Of a DNA stretch of 34,584 nucleotides, positions 25,202 through 31,549 are shown piece after piece. Position 1 is the first letter of the stretch, and each line of letters opens with the position of its first letter. The position numbers and the translations under genes were made by a program. The notes beneath the pieces are model-generated. The model searched no databases. It had not been told where the DNA came from and saw only the letters and a list, made by a program, of their open reading frames with translations. The stretch covers positions 142,317-176,900 of the forward strand of contig DISD01000096.1 of assembly GCA_002435715.1 (NCBI GenBank), read 5' to 3'. This DNA is from Rhodospirillaceae bacterium UBA6219 (GTDB taxonomy: Bacteria > Pseudomonadota > Alphaproteobacteria > Rhodospirillales > Magnetospirillaceae).

Positions 25202-25214
25202 CCCCCCAAGGGGG
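25202..25214 (+). promoter_or_regulatory. C/G-rich inverted repeat upstream of ferredoxin gene
   Basis: CCCCC-CAA-GGGGG lies 54-66 bp before the ferredoxin ATG. The core resembles the inverted repeat at a similar distance before hemN (3575-3594), though the AAT/ATT flanks are absent here. Possible operator or leader hairpin. Confidence 0.35.
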
Positions 25215-25267
25215 TAAGCCTTGACGCTTACCGGGATGGCCGACGGGGGTAACGAGGAGAGGAAGAT

Positions 25268-25504
25268 ATGTCGCTCAAGATCACTGAAGATTGCACCAGC
25301 TGCGACGCTTGCGTGTCGGTCTGCCCGAATACCGCCATTTCCGCCGGCGACGTCATCTATCTGATTGACGAAGAACGCTGCACCGAATGCGTCGGCGCCG
25401 AAGACACGCCCCAGTGCCAGCTGGTGTGCCCGGCCGATTGCATCGTCATCGGCACCGAGGAAACCCCGGAACAGCTGCAGGCCAAGTACGAGTCCCTGCA
25501 CTAA
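25268..25504 (+). CDS. 2[4Fe-4S] ferredoxin, Alvin type
   Basis: A 78-residue electron carrier with two cluster motifs. The first is Cys9-x2-Cys12-x2-Cys15-x3-Cys19-Pro. The second is Cys38-x2-Cys41-x8-Cys50-x3-Cys54-Pro, with a further Cys58. The eight-residue insertion between Cys41 and Cys50 (VGAEDTPQ) and the C-terminal extension (GTEETPEQLQAKYESLH) mark the Allochromatium (Alvin)/YfhL type, known for very low and unequal redox potentials. GAGGAGAGGAAG is a strong ribosome-binding site. Users could be radical-SAM enzymes such as HemN or nitrogen-metabolism enzymes; the partner is not shown by context. It appears to be transcribed alone and is followed by repeats and a strong terminator. 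Confidence 0.95.
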   Translation: MSLKITEDCTSCDACVSVCPNTAISAGDVIYLIDEERCTECVGAEDTPQCQLVCPADCIVIGTEETPEQLQAKYESLH

Positions 25505-25533
25505 TGGCTTGGGGGCTGATCTTCGGCCCCTTA

Positions 25534-25570
25534 AGCCTGCGCGGCGTCTGAGCGGGCCCGGCACGGGCCG
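25534..25570 (+). repeat. Dispersed intergenic repeat, copy A
   Basis: AGCCTGCGCGGCG, three bases (TCT), then GAGCGGGCCCGGCACGGGCC. Both blocks are identical to the inverted copy at 10631-10668 about 15 kb away. The right block folds as GGCCCG-GCA-CGGGCC. It sits 29 bp after the ferredoxin stop. Confidence 0.8.
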
Positions 25571-25583
25571 TATGGACAAATCT

Positions 25584-25641
25584 CTGCGCGGCGTCTGGAG
25601 TCGTAGACGTGTGCTCGGCACACAGCGGGCCCGGCACGGGC
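25584..25641 (+). repeat. Dispersed repeat, copy B with 26-bp insertion
   Basis: CTGCGCGGCGTCTG (25584-25597) and AGCGGGCCCGGCACGGGC (25624-25641) repeat the two halves of copy A. Here they are separated by 26 extra bases that themselves fold as GTGTGC-TCG-GCACAC. Copy B lies 13 bp after copy A, so the unit was duplicated in tandem and one copy then changed. Confidence 0.75.
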
Positions 25642-25660
25642 TGCGTTTCGCGCAAAACCA

Positions 25661-25698
25661 ATAAAAAACCCGGTGCTGCAAGGCACCGGGTTTTTTAT
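25661..25698 (+). terminator. Strong bidirectional intrinsic terminator
   Basis: AAAAAACCCGGTGC (25663-25676), loop TGCAAG, then GCACCGGGTTTTTT (25683-25696) form a perfect 14-bp stem with A/T runs on both sides. It ends ferredoxin transcription and, read the other way, that of the hemerythrin-like gene starting at 26204. Confidence 0.92.
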
Positions 25699-25793
25699 TT
25701 TGTTGGAAGGAGGGAGCCCGGCCCCCCGAGACTCCCTCCCGTTCCCGCCTCCAAAGGGGTGTTGACATTGGGGCGGGAACCTGTGTGTCGGAT

Positions 25794-26204
25794 CTAGGCG
25801 GCCAAATACTTCGCGCCGCCGCCATATTCGTCCCAATCGGTGCCGCGCAGATGCGACACCAAATGACAGACCAGGTTCAACATCAAGGCGCTGGCCACGT
25901 CTTCGCCCCTGTTGAACAGCAGGCGCAGATGGCTGAGCACCGACAGGAAATGGTCGTGCTCGGCCTTGTGTTCAGAGAAGTTGAGCGTTCCCAGCAACCG
26001 CAGGAAGGCTTCTTCCTCGGCGAATTGCTGGGTCAGCTGACGTTCCAACAGCGGCAGCAACCCCGCCACCTCGCCATCGCGATGGGCGCGGCTGGTGGCA
26101 CGGTTCAACCGGTTGATGGCGTCGATGACCAAGACATGGCCGTCATCGACAACCCGGTAACCCAGATTGTAGTCGTCGTTCCATGTCACCAACATCGTCG
26201 TCAC
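25794..26204 (-). CDS. Hemerythrin-like protein with one ligand replaced
   Basis: A 136-residue four-helix protein of the bacteriohemerythrin family, which normally binds O2 or NO at a di-iron site. Retained ligands are His23 (DDGH), Glu64 in the HxxxE helix, His79 and His83 (HKAEH), and His118 plus Asp123 (HLRGTD). The first His of the HFxxEE motif is Gln60 (QQFAEEE). One iron would therefore lose a ligand, unless Gln serves. The N-terminus (TWNDDYNLGYRVVDDGH) matches the family, including WN. An ATG four codons in is an alternative start. It is alone on its strand between two terminators. It could be an altered oxygen/NO sensor or a metal-free scaffold; this is inference. Confidence 0.9.
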   Translation of the reverse strand: MTTMLVTWNDDYNLGYRVVDDGHVLVIDAINRLNRATSRAHRDGEVAGLLPLLERQLTQQFAEEEAFLRLLGTLNFSEHKAEHDHFLSVLSHLRLLFNRGEDVASALMLNLVCHLVSHLRGTDWDEYGGGAKYLAA

Positions 26205-26349
26205 CTTGATCTCGTGAAATCCCGTCCTCGAACAAGGCGAAGAATGGCCGAGATCAAAGATGTCGCCAATCAGGTGAGAACCTTAATCTAACAAAAATTA
26301 TCTGGATACTTTGACCGTATCTAAGGTGGTCGCCTGATATGCAAAAGAA

Positions 26350-26374
26350 AAGAGGGGCTGTTTCAGCCCCTCTT
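26350..26374 (-). terminator. Intrinsic terminator after homospermidine synthase
   Basis: AAGAGGGGCTG and CAGCCCCTCTT form a perfect 11-bp stem with a 3-base loop. On the minus strand it is followed by TTTTCTTTTG. It lies 13 bp after the hss stop. A second inverted repeat, GAGTGGT-CAC-ACCACTC (26382-26398), spans the stop codon itself. Confidence 0.9.
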
Positions 26375-26387
26375 CACATTTGAGTGG

Positions 26388-27797
26388 TCACACCACTCGG
26401 AAGTTTTTGAATTGCCACGGATCGTCTTCGTCGATGTCTTCCGGGAACAGTTCACCGCGCTTTTCCAGTGGCGTCCAACCAGTATAGACGCCGACTACCT
26501 TGCCCAGATAGGGCATGGCCACTTCCAGGCAGCGGTCGAAATCCATTTCGTCGGGTTCGACCACCCCGCGTTCGGGGTTTTCCAACGCCCACACCATGCC
26601 GGCCAGGATGGTGGCGGTCACCTGCAGGCTGGTGGCGTTGTTGTGCGGGCACAATTCACGGGCTTCGGCGATGGACAATTGCGAGCCGTACCAATAAGCG
26701 CCCTTGGCGTGGCCCATCAGCAGCACGCCCAATTCGTCGATGCCGCTGGTGATTTCGTCCATCAGCAGACGCTGGCGGCTTTGCTGTTGCCAATTCTTGC
26801 CGGCGACTTCGTGCAAGGACAGCACCGCGTCGTCACAAGGGTGATAGGCGTAATGAACGGTGGGGCGGTAACGTACCTTGTCGCCGCTTTTCACCGTGAA
26901 GTAATCGGCGATGGAAATGGATTCGCTGTGGGTGATCAGATAGCCGTGAAAGGGGCCTTCATTGGGGGTCCAGGTCCGCACCTGGGTCGAGGCGCCGGGC
27001 CGCATCAGATAGATGGCGCAATCGCTGCCGAATTGATGACGGCGGCCGTCGGCGGGGAAATGGCGTTCATGGCTGCCCCAGCCCAGTTCGGCCGGCTGGC
27101 AGCCTTCGCCGACAAAGCCGTCGATGGACCAGGTGTTGACGAATTCGTCCACCTGCTTGGGCTTCCTGGCGGCGACCTGGGTATCGCGTTCGGCGATATG
27201 GATGGTCTTGATGCCCAGTTTTTCCGCCAGCTCGGACCAACCGCGACGGTCGGTGGGGGGCGGCGTGTTGATACCGGTGTCACGCGCCACGTCCAACATG
27301 GCCTTCTTGGTCAAAAAGCTGACCAGACCGGGATTGGCGCCGCAGGTCATGATGGCGGTGGGACGCTTGCCCGCCGTTTTCAACTTCATGGCGGTTTCGC
27401 GCAACGCATAGTTCGAGCGTTCCGACGGCGACAGGTTGGGGTCGGTGTAACCGCCGGCCCACGGCTCGATGCAGGTGTCCAGATAGAAGGCGCCCAGTTC
27501 CCAGGCCAGTTCCACCAGGGCCACCGACGACACGTCCACCGACACGTTCAGCAGGAAGTCGCCCTTTTTCAAAAGCGGCGTCAGGATGTCGCGGTAATTG
27601 TCGGGGGTCAGCGGGTCGATGACGAACTTGACGCCGTATTTGTTGGCGACGTCGTGTCCCCGTTCCTCGGCGGTGATGATGGTCACCCGCGACGCATCAA
27701 GGTTGAAGTGGCGCAGCAGCAACGGCAAGACGCCGGGGCCCAGGCTGCCAAATCCGATGATGACGACGTTGCCGCCAAAAGAAACAAGGTTGCTCAT
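26388..27797 (-). CDS. hss: Homospermidine synthase
   Basis: A 469-residue NAD-dependent enzyme that joins two putrescines (or putrescine with spermidine) to make sym-homospermidine, a main polyamine of many alphaproteobacteria. The N-terminus has the nucleotide-binding fold VVIIGFGSLGPGVLPLLLRHF. Segments DTCIEPWAGGYTD, MTCGANPGLVSFLTKKAM and RYRPTVHYAYHPCDDAVLSLHE follow bacterial homospermidine synthase along its length (about 475 residues). GGGGAGGT precedes the ATG at 27797. It starts 63 bp after the ornithine decarboxylase gene on the same strand, so the two are probably co-transcribed. A strong terminator ends the unit. Confidence 0.95.
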   Translation of the reverse strand: MSNLVSFGGNVVIIGFGSLGPGVLPLLLRHFNLDASRVTIITAEERGHDVANKYGVKFVIDPLTPDNYRDILTPLLKKGDFLLNVSVDVSSVALVELAWELGAFYLDTCIEPWAGGYTDPNLSPSERSNYALRETAMKLKTAGKRPTAIMTCGANPGLVSFLTKKAMLDVARDTGINTPPPTDRRGWSELAEKLGIKTIHIAERDTQVAARKPKQVDEFVNTWSIDGFVGEGCQPAELGWGSHERHFPADGRRHQFGSDCAIYLMRPGASTQVRTWTPNEGPFHGYLITHSESISIADYFTVKSGDKVRYRPTVHYAYHPCDDAVLSLHEVAGKNWQQQSRQRLLMDEITSGIDELGVLLMGHAKGAYWYGSQLSIAEARELCPHNNATSLQVTATILAGMVWALENPERGVVEPDEMDFDRCLEVAMPYLGKVVGVYTGWTPLEKRGELFPEDIDEDDPWQFKNFRVV

Positions 27798-27860
27798 AAC
27801 AAAATACCTCCCCGTTCAGTGGGTCGCGATGCCGCCCGGCTCCCACGGGCGGCTGCGGGT

Positions 27861-29090
27861 TCAAGCGGCCTGGGCGAAATGCGTCAGACCAGGGGTGAAC
27901 AGCATGGGCAGGTCGTCCACTTCCACCGACAAGACGCGGTCGAAGCCGTTGAACCCGGTGCGCAGGCACGCGCCATAGGCGCCCAGCTGTCCGATTTCGA
28001 TCCAGTCGCCCTCGCGGGAATCGGCTGGCAACAGGAACGGGCCTTCCATGCGATCGGCTGAATCGCAGGTCGGGCCGAAAAAGGCGAAGGGTACCAAGGG
28101 CGCGCTTGAGGCGCCGCCGGCACGGATCAGCCGGCAGGGAAAGCGGAAGGCGGGCACGCCCGCATCCGACAGACCGCCATAGATGCCGTCATTGATGAAC
28201 AGATGGTCGCCGCGACGACCTTCGACGCGCACCACCAGGGATTGGGCGCCGGCCACCAGGGCGCGGCCCGGCTCGCACCACAATTGGGTGGTGGCGGGCA
28301 GGTTCAGGCGGGCGAAGCCGTCTGCGATGGCGGCGAAGAAATCGCCCAAGGGCGGGGGCGTGACGTCGGGATAGCTGACCGGAAAGCCGCCGCCGACATC
28401 GACGATGTCCACCGGACGGCCGTAATCGGCCAGTACGCGGCCGGCGATGTCCAAGGCACGGGTCCAAGCTGCCGGATCGCAGCATTGGCTGCCCACATGG
28501 AAGCTGATGCCGATGCGGGCGGCCACGGCGGATGCCATGCGCAGCAACGACACCGCTTCGTCGTGCGGCGCGCCGAACTTGCCCGACAAATCATAGCGGG
28601 CGCCGCCCTTGGGCAGGGCCAGACGCACGACGATGCCCAAGGCGCCTGGGCGGTGGCGGGTTTCTTCCATCACCTTGCCCAGTTCGGCGGCGCTGTCGAT
28701 GACGAAATCGCGCACATGGTGGCGTTCCCAGGCTTCGCGAATAGCGGAACGGGCCTTGATGGGATGCATGAAATGGATCTGGGCGCGGGGCAGGGTGCGG
28801 CGCACCAGTTCCACTTCACCGGCCGAGGCGCAGTCGAAATGGCGGATGCCGCCATCCCACAAACCGCGCAAAACCGCCGGATCGGGGTTGCACTTGACCG
28901 CGTAAAGCGCGGTACCGGGAAAGCCGGTGACGAAGGCACGGGCCGAATCATGCAAAGCCTGCGGCCGCAGGCAGAACAGCGGCAGATCGGGGCGACGGCT
29001 TTCCACCACCTCGTCCACCAGACGGATGCGGCGGGATTGCAAGTGGGGACGGGCGCGGGGCGCCAGGAATTGGGAACGGATATGGGTCAT
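27861..29090 (-). CDS. Ornithine decarboxylase, PLP fold III
   Basis: A 409-residue alanine-racemase-fold decarboxylase that converts ornithine (possibly also lysine) to putrescine. Lys66 in YAVKCNP binds PLP. His198 (FHVGS), GGGFP (233-237) and EPGR (273-276) line the cofactor. Cys342 in FGPTCDSAD is the active-site cysteine from the second subunit. These fit ornithine decarboxylase rather than diaminopimelate decarboxylase. I chose the ATG at 29090 with GGAGG nine bases upstream; a GTG at 29105 lies at that ribosome-binding site. It is preceded by a roughly 300-nt structured leader with a short ORF. Ornithine preference over lysine is inferred from the neighbouring agmatinase and homospermidine synthase. 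Confidence 0.93.
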   Translation of the reverse strand: MTHIRSQFLAPRARPHLQSRRIRLVDEVVESRRPDLPLFCLRPQALHDSARAFVTGFPGTALYAVKCNPDPAVLRGLWDGGIRHFDCASAGEVELVRRTLPRAQIHFMHPIKARSAIREAWERHHVRDFVIDSAAELGKVMEETRHRPGALGIVVRLALPKGGARYDLSGKFGAPHDEAVSLLRMASAVAARIGISFHVGSQCCDPAAWTRALDIAGRVLADYGRPVDIVDVGGGFPVSYPDVTPPPLGDFFAAIADGFARLNLPATTQLWCEPGRALVAGAQSLVVRVEGRRGDHLFINDGIYGGLSDAGVPAFRFPCRLIRAGGASSAPLVPFAFFGPTCDSADRMEGPFLLPADSREGDWIEIGQLGAYGACLRTGFNGFDRVLSVEVDDLPMLFTPGLTHFAQAA

Positions 29091-29130
29091 AACGCAATCC
29101 TCCACGCGACAAGGCGGGAAAATGGCTTCT

Positions 29131-29159
29131 CACGTCGGAATGACGATGATTCCAACGTG
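29131..29159 (-). promoter_or_regulatory. 11-bp hairpin just before ornithine decarboxylase
   Basis: CACGTCGGAAT (29131-29141) and ATTCCAACGTG (29149-29159) with a 7-base loop GACGATG. On the minus-strand RNA all eleven positions pair, one as G-U; on the plus strand that position is a C-A mismatch. That supports an RNA role. It ends 41 bp before the ATG. Confidence 0.75.
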
Positions 29160-29175
29160 GGGGCGGCGGCACGTT

Positions 29176-29218
29176 ACGGCAATGCACATCGAGACGCCCT
29201 GCGCCCCGGCATTGCCGT
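29176..29218 (-). promoter_or_regulatory. Perfect 10-bp stem after the uORF
   Basis: ACGGCAATGC (29176-29185) and GCATTGCCGT (29209-29218) form an uninterrupted stem around a 23-base loop. The first paired base on the RNA (29218) is the last base of the uORF stop codon, so a ribosome paused at the end of the uORF would block the stem. Confidence 0.75.
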
Positions 29219-29274
29219 CACATACTGGAGTTGCGTTTAGGAAACCGAGGCATTCCGCAGGCCGGAACAACCAT
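29218..29274 (-). CDS. 18-residue leader peptide ORF
   Basis: ATG at 29274 to TGA at 29218-29220, encoding MVVPACGMPRFPKRNSSM. GGGAGGTGG (29277-29285 on the other strand) matches the anti-Shine-Dalgarno almost fully and stands about five bases before the ATG, a stronger site than that of most genes here. The site is partly embedded in the palindrome CCCTTAAGGG. The frame ends exactly where a stable stem begins. The layout matches ribosome-arrest leader peptides such as enterobacterial SpeFL, which senses ornithine and controls speF. The F-x-x-R-N-S near the C-terminus recalls SpeFL from memory, but the stretch is too short to prove kinship. Translation is inferred. Confidence 0.6.
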   Translation of the reverse strand: MVVPACGMPRFPKRNSSM

Positions 29275-29397
29275 GTCCACCTCCCTTAAGGGGCTGCCGG
29301 CCCACTGATGACCGACTCTCCGCCAAAAAGGACGCGTCCGTCGTTGCTAGCCCATAAACAAGGGCCGTGTGCACGTGCGTCATGCGTCTGGGTTCAG

Positions 29398-29426
29398 CTT
29401 ATACTCACATGAAGTGTGTCATTCAA
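29398..29426 (-). promoter_or_regulatory. Probable sigma-70 promoter of ornithine decarboxylase
   Basis: On the minus strand TTGAAT (29421-29426) and TATAAG (29398-29403) are 17 bp apart. Transcription would start near 29391, giving a leader of about 300 nt. The -35 box overlaps the stop codon of the agmatinase gene, so ornithine decarboxylase can be transcribed on its own. Confidence 0.6.
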
Positions 29427-30310
29427 GTGACAATTGACAAATAGTGCCACACCACCGTCGCCGCCGCCAAGGCGGTGATCTCGGAAACGTCACAGGCGGG
29501 CAGCACTTCGACCACGTCCATGCCGCGCCAGTCCAACCCGCCCAGGCGCTTCAGGATGGCCATGGCCTGCCACGACGCCAGACCGCCCACTTCCGGGGTG
29601 CCGGTGCCCGGCGCGAAGGCCGGGTCCAGGGCGTCGATGTCGAAGGACAGATAGGCCGGAAGCTCGCCCACCACTTGGCGGATGGTGTCAGCCACCGCCT
29701 GGGGATGGGACATATGCACGTCTTCGGCACTCAACACGGTGATGCCCTGGTCCACACCCCATTGCCAGATGTCGCGCGACACCGGCGACCGGATGCCGAT
29801 CTGCACCATACGCTTGGGATCGACCAAACCTTCGGTGATGGCGTGATAGAACACCGATCCGTGGGCGATGACGGCGCCGAAATTGTCGGGCCAGGTGTCC
29901 ACATGGGCGTCGAAATGCACCAAGGCCAAAGGCTGCCCCACCTTCTGGCGCAAGGCGCGCAGCAGCGGCAGGGCGATGGTGTGGTCGCCACCCAGCGCGA
30001 TCAGATGCGAACATGCCGCCGCCTGGGCTTCGATCAGTTCCATGCTGGCGGCGATGTCGCCGAGCGCCAGGGCGAAATTGCCGATATCGGCGATACCGGC
30101 CCGGGCCGGGTCGCGCCAGGTGGCCGGGTTGTCGCCGTCCACCAGCATGCGGCTGGCTATGCGGATGGCGGCCGGTCCCTGGCGGGCGCCGGCGCGGTTG
30201 GTGACGCCGATGTCAAAGGGAATGCCGGCGATCTGGAACTTGCTGGCCGGATCGGTGCAGGCGGTGCCCAGGAAGGTGGCGGGCAGGGCGAAGGTGGGGG
30301 TGGTGGCCAT
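29423..30310 (-). CDS. speB: Agmatinase (ureohydrolase family)
   Basis: A 295-residue manganese hydrolase of the arginase/agmatinase family, which splits agmatine into putrescine and urea. Metal ligands appear in GGDHT, FDAHVDTW and FDIDALDPAFAPGTGTPE, in the expected order. The segment EVGGLASWQAM is typical of agmatinases. Guanidinobutyrase or proclavaminate-amidinohydrolase activity cannot be excluded by sequence alone. Its neighbours, ornithine decarboxylase and homospermidine synthase, support a putrescine role. No arginine decarboxylase gene lies in the window. It is divergent from the DUF2946 gene. Confidence 0.9.
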   Translation of the reverse strand: MATTPTFALPATFLGTACTDPASKFQIAGIPFDIGVTNRAGARQGPAAIRIASRMLVDGDNPATWRDPARAGIADIGNFALALGDIAASMELIEAQAAACSHLIALGGDHTIALPLLRALRQKVGQPLALVHFDAHVDTWPDNFGAVIAHGSVFYHAITEGLVDPKRMVQIGIRSPVSRDIWQWGVDQGITVLSAEDVHMSHPQAVADTIRQVVGELPAYLSFDIDALDPAFAPGTGTPEVGGLASWQAMAILKRLGGLDWRGMDVVEVLPACDVSEITALAAATVVWHYLSIVT

Positions 30311-30435
30311 GATGTTCCAGGGGCTGAAGACGGGCCCCCCATCTTATGGCGCGGACCGGCCAAAGCAAATGAAGCTTGCATGGTTCGCCGCGGCTGGGTG
30401 ATGCTGGGCCACGCCCAGTCTGGAGCCGCTGTAAC

Positions 30436-30449
30436 TTGATCATGGTCAA
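30436..30449 (+). promoter_or_regulatory. FNR/DNR-type box before the DUF2946 gene
   Basis: TTGAT-CATG-GTCAA differs by one base from the FNR consensus TTGAT-N4-ATCAA. If it works as a class II activator site (centred near -41.5), transcription would start near 30484. That leaves a short leader with AAGGAG before the TTG at 30499. Related to the box at 32757. Confidence 0.7.
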
Positions 30450-30498
30450 ATCCATTTCATCGGGTCGCGGCTAGTCTGAAAGGGTGAAGGAGTATGAA

Positions 30499-30915
30499 TT
30501 GAAACCCTGGCGCAACCAGATCTTGGGAATGTTCAGAAAGGGCGGTTGGCTCCGCGACCTGACCGTTCTGCTGGCCTTGCTGGGTTTCATGTTCACCGCC
30601 ACCACGCCCGGCCTGGCGCTGGTCACCGAAACCGGTTCGCGGATCGGTGTGACCGGGGCCTTGGGCGTCTATATCTGCCATGTCAAGGGCGGCACCCAAT
30701 GGGTTCTGCCGCCCGGCGAGCAAGCTTCCGACACCGACGAGGGTTGCTGCCTGATCTGTCAGGCGGCGCAACTGGCCCACGGCGCCGTACCGCCCCAGCA
30801 CTTCACTCTCCCCACCGAGAGCGCGGTCCGGGCTGCAGCGGCCGTTCGCGCCCAATCGTTCGTCGGCGGTGCAAGCTTCCGCCCGGCCCAGGCGCGCGCG
30901 CCGCCTTCGGCCTAG
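30499..30915 (+). CDS. DUF2946-like small membrane/periplasmic protein
   Basis: About 138 residues. One hydrophobic segment (DLTVLLALLGFMFTATTPGLAL) near residue 20 acts as a signal or anchor. Cysteines follow in VYICHVKG and in GCCLICQAA, the paired pattern of the DUF2946 family found beside copper genes. I chose the TTG at 30499 since AAGGAG stands at the right distance and the FNR-type box predicts a start of transcription near 30484. The GTG at 30484 is the alternative, while the ATG at 30494 leads to a stop after two codons. It precedes the PCu(A)C gene by 93 bp on the same strand. A role in copper handling is inferred from cysteines and context. Confidence 0.75.
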   Translation: MKPWRNQILGMFRKGGWLRDLTVLLALLGFMFTATTPGLALVTETGSRIGVTGALGVYICHVKGGTQWVLPPGEQASDTDEGCCLICQAAQLAHGAVPPQHFTLPTESAVRAAAAVRAQSFVGGASFRPAQARAPPSA

Positions 30916-31008
30916 GCTTTCCCCCCTTCACATTCCCAAACACCGATTTTCCGTGATCCGGCAGGTCTTGTCGGCTCGCTTGTCATTCATCGTCAGAAGG
31001 ATCGTATT

Positions 31009-31506
31009 ATGAAGAAGTTGCTGCTGGCCGCCGCTGCCATCGCTTTCGCTTTCCCCGCCTTGGCCGCCGATCTGGAAGTCAGCGGCGCCTTCATCCGCGC
31101 CGCTCCCAAGATGCCGACCGGTGCCGGTTTCGTCACCATCAAGAATTCCGGCAAGCAAGACGACAAGCTGGTGGCGGCCAGCGCCGACATTTCCAAGAGT
31201 GTCGAGCTGCACACCCACATCAAGGACGGCGAGATCATGCGCATGCGTCAGGTCGAATCCATCGCCGTGCCGGCCGGTGGCGCCGCCGAACTGAAGCCGG
31301 GCGGCGACCACATCATGTTCATCGACCTGAAGGGCCCGCTGAAGGAAGGCGACAAGGTGGCCGTCACCTTGAAGTTTGAAAAGGGCGGCGATCTGAAGAT
31401 CACCATGCCGGTTCTGGGGGTCGGCGCCATGACCGCGCCGACCAACATGGACCACAGCCAGCACATGCAGCACATGGAACAGATGCCGGCCAACATGAAG
31501 CACTGA
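31009..31506 (+). CDS. PCu(A)C periplasmic copper chaperone
   Basis: A 165-residue protein with a Sec signal peptide (cleavage near ALA-AD at residue 20). The copper motif H-x10-M-x21-H-x-M is exact: His68, Met79, His101 and Met103. PCu(A)C proteins deliver Cu(I) to the CuA site of cytochrome oxidase together with SCO proteins. Here the neighbours SCO1 and nosZ make the CuA site of nitrous oxide reductase an equally good target. The C-terminus is a Met/His-rich tail (MDHSQHMQHMEQMPANMKH) that could bind further copper, as in the PCu(A)C proteins carrying such extensions. Confidence 0.95.
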   Translation: MKKLLLAAAAIAFAFPALAADLEVSGAFIRAAPKMPTGAGFVTIKNSGKQDDKLVAASADISKSVELHTHIKDGEIMRMRQVESIAVPAGGAAELKPGGDHIMFIDLKGPLKEGDKVAVTLKFEKGGDLKITMPVLGVGAMTAPTNMDHSQHMQHMEQMPANMKH

Positions 31507-31516
31507 TCGGGGGGAT

Positions 31517-31549
31517 GCCGGGCGGTCTCACCACCGTCCGGCGGCTTTT
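31517..31549 (+). terminator. Hairpin terminator after the PCu(A)C gene
   Basis: GCCGGGCGGT (31517-31526), loop CTCACC, ACCGTCCGGC (31533-31542), with one G-U pair when read on the plus strand, followed by GGCTTTTC. It lies between two convergent genes. The T tract is short. Confidence 0.65.

Larger units (their letters stand above)
29091..29391 (-). promoter_or_regulatory. Structured 5' leader of ornithine decarboxylase
   Basis: About 300 nt between the likely transcription start and the gene. Read on the minus strand it holds, in order: a hairpin GCCC...GGGC; the palindrome GGACGCGTCC followed by five T; the palindrome CCCTTAAGGG (29283-29292) overlapping a strong Shine-Dalgarno; an 18-codon uORF (29218-29274); a perfect 10-bp stem ACGGCAATGC/GCATTGCCGT (29209-29218 with 29176-29185); and an 11-bp hairpin CACGTTGGAAT/ATTCCGACGTG (29149-29159 with 29131-29141) containing one G-U pair that only works on the transcribed strand. 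This looks like a cis-acting control region. Alphaproteobacterial ornithine decarboxylase genes are known to carry the Rfam speF leader; whether this belongs to it must be tested. Confidence 0.7.

Noticed and set aside
26206..26219. TTGAT-CTCG-TGAAA just before the hemerythrin-like gene as an FNR box
   Set aside because: Only one half-site matches, and it abuts the start codon of the minus-strand gene.
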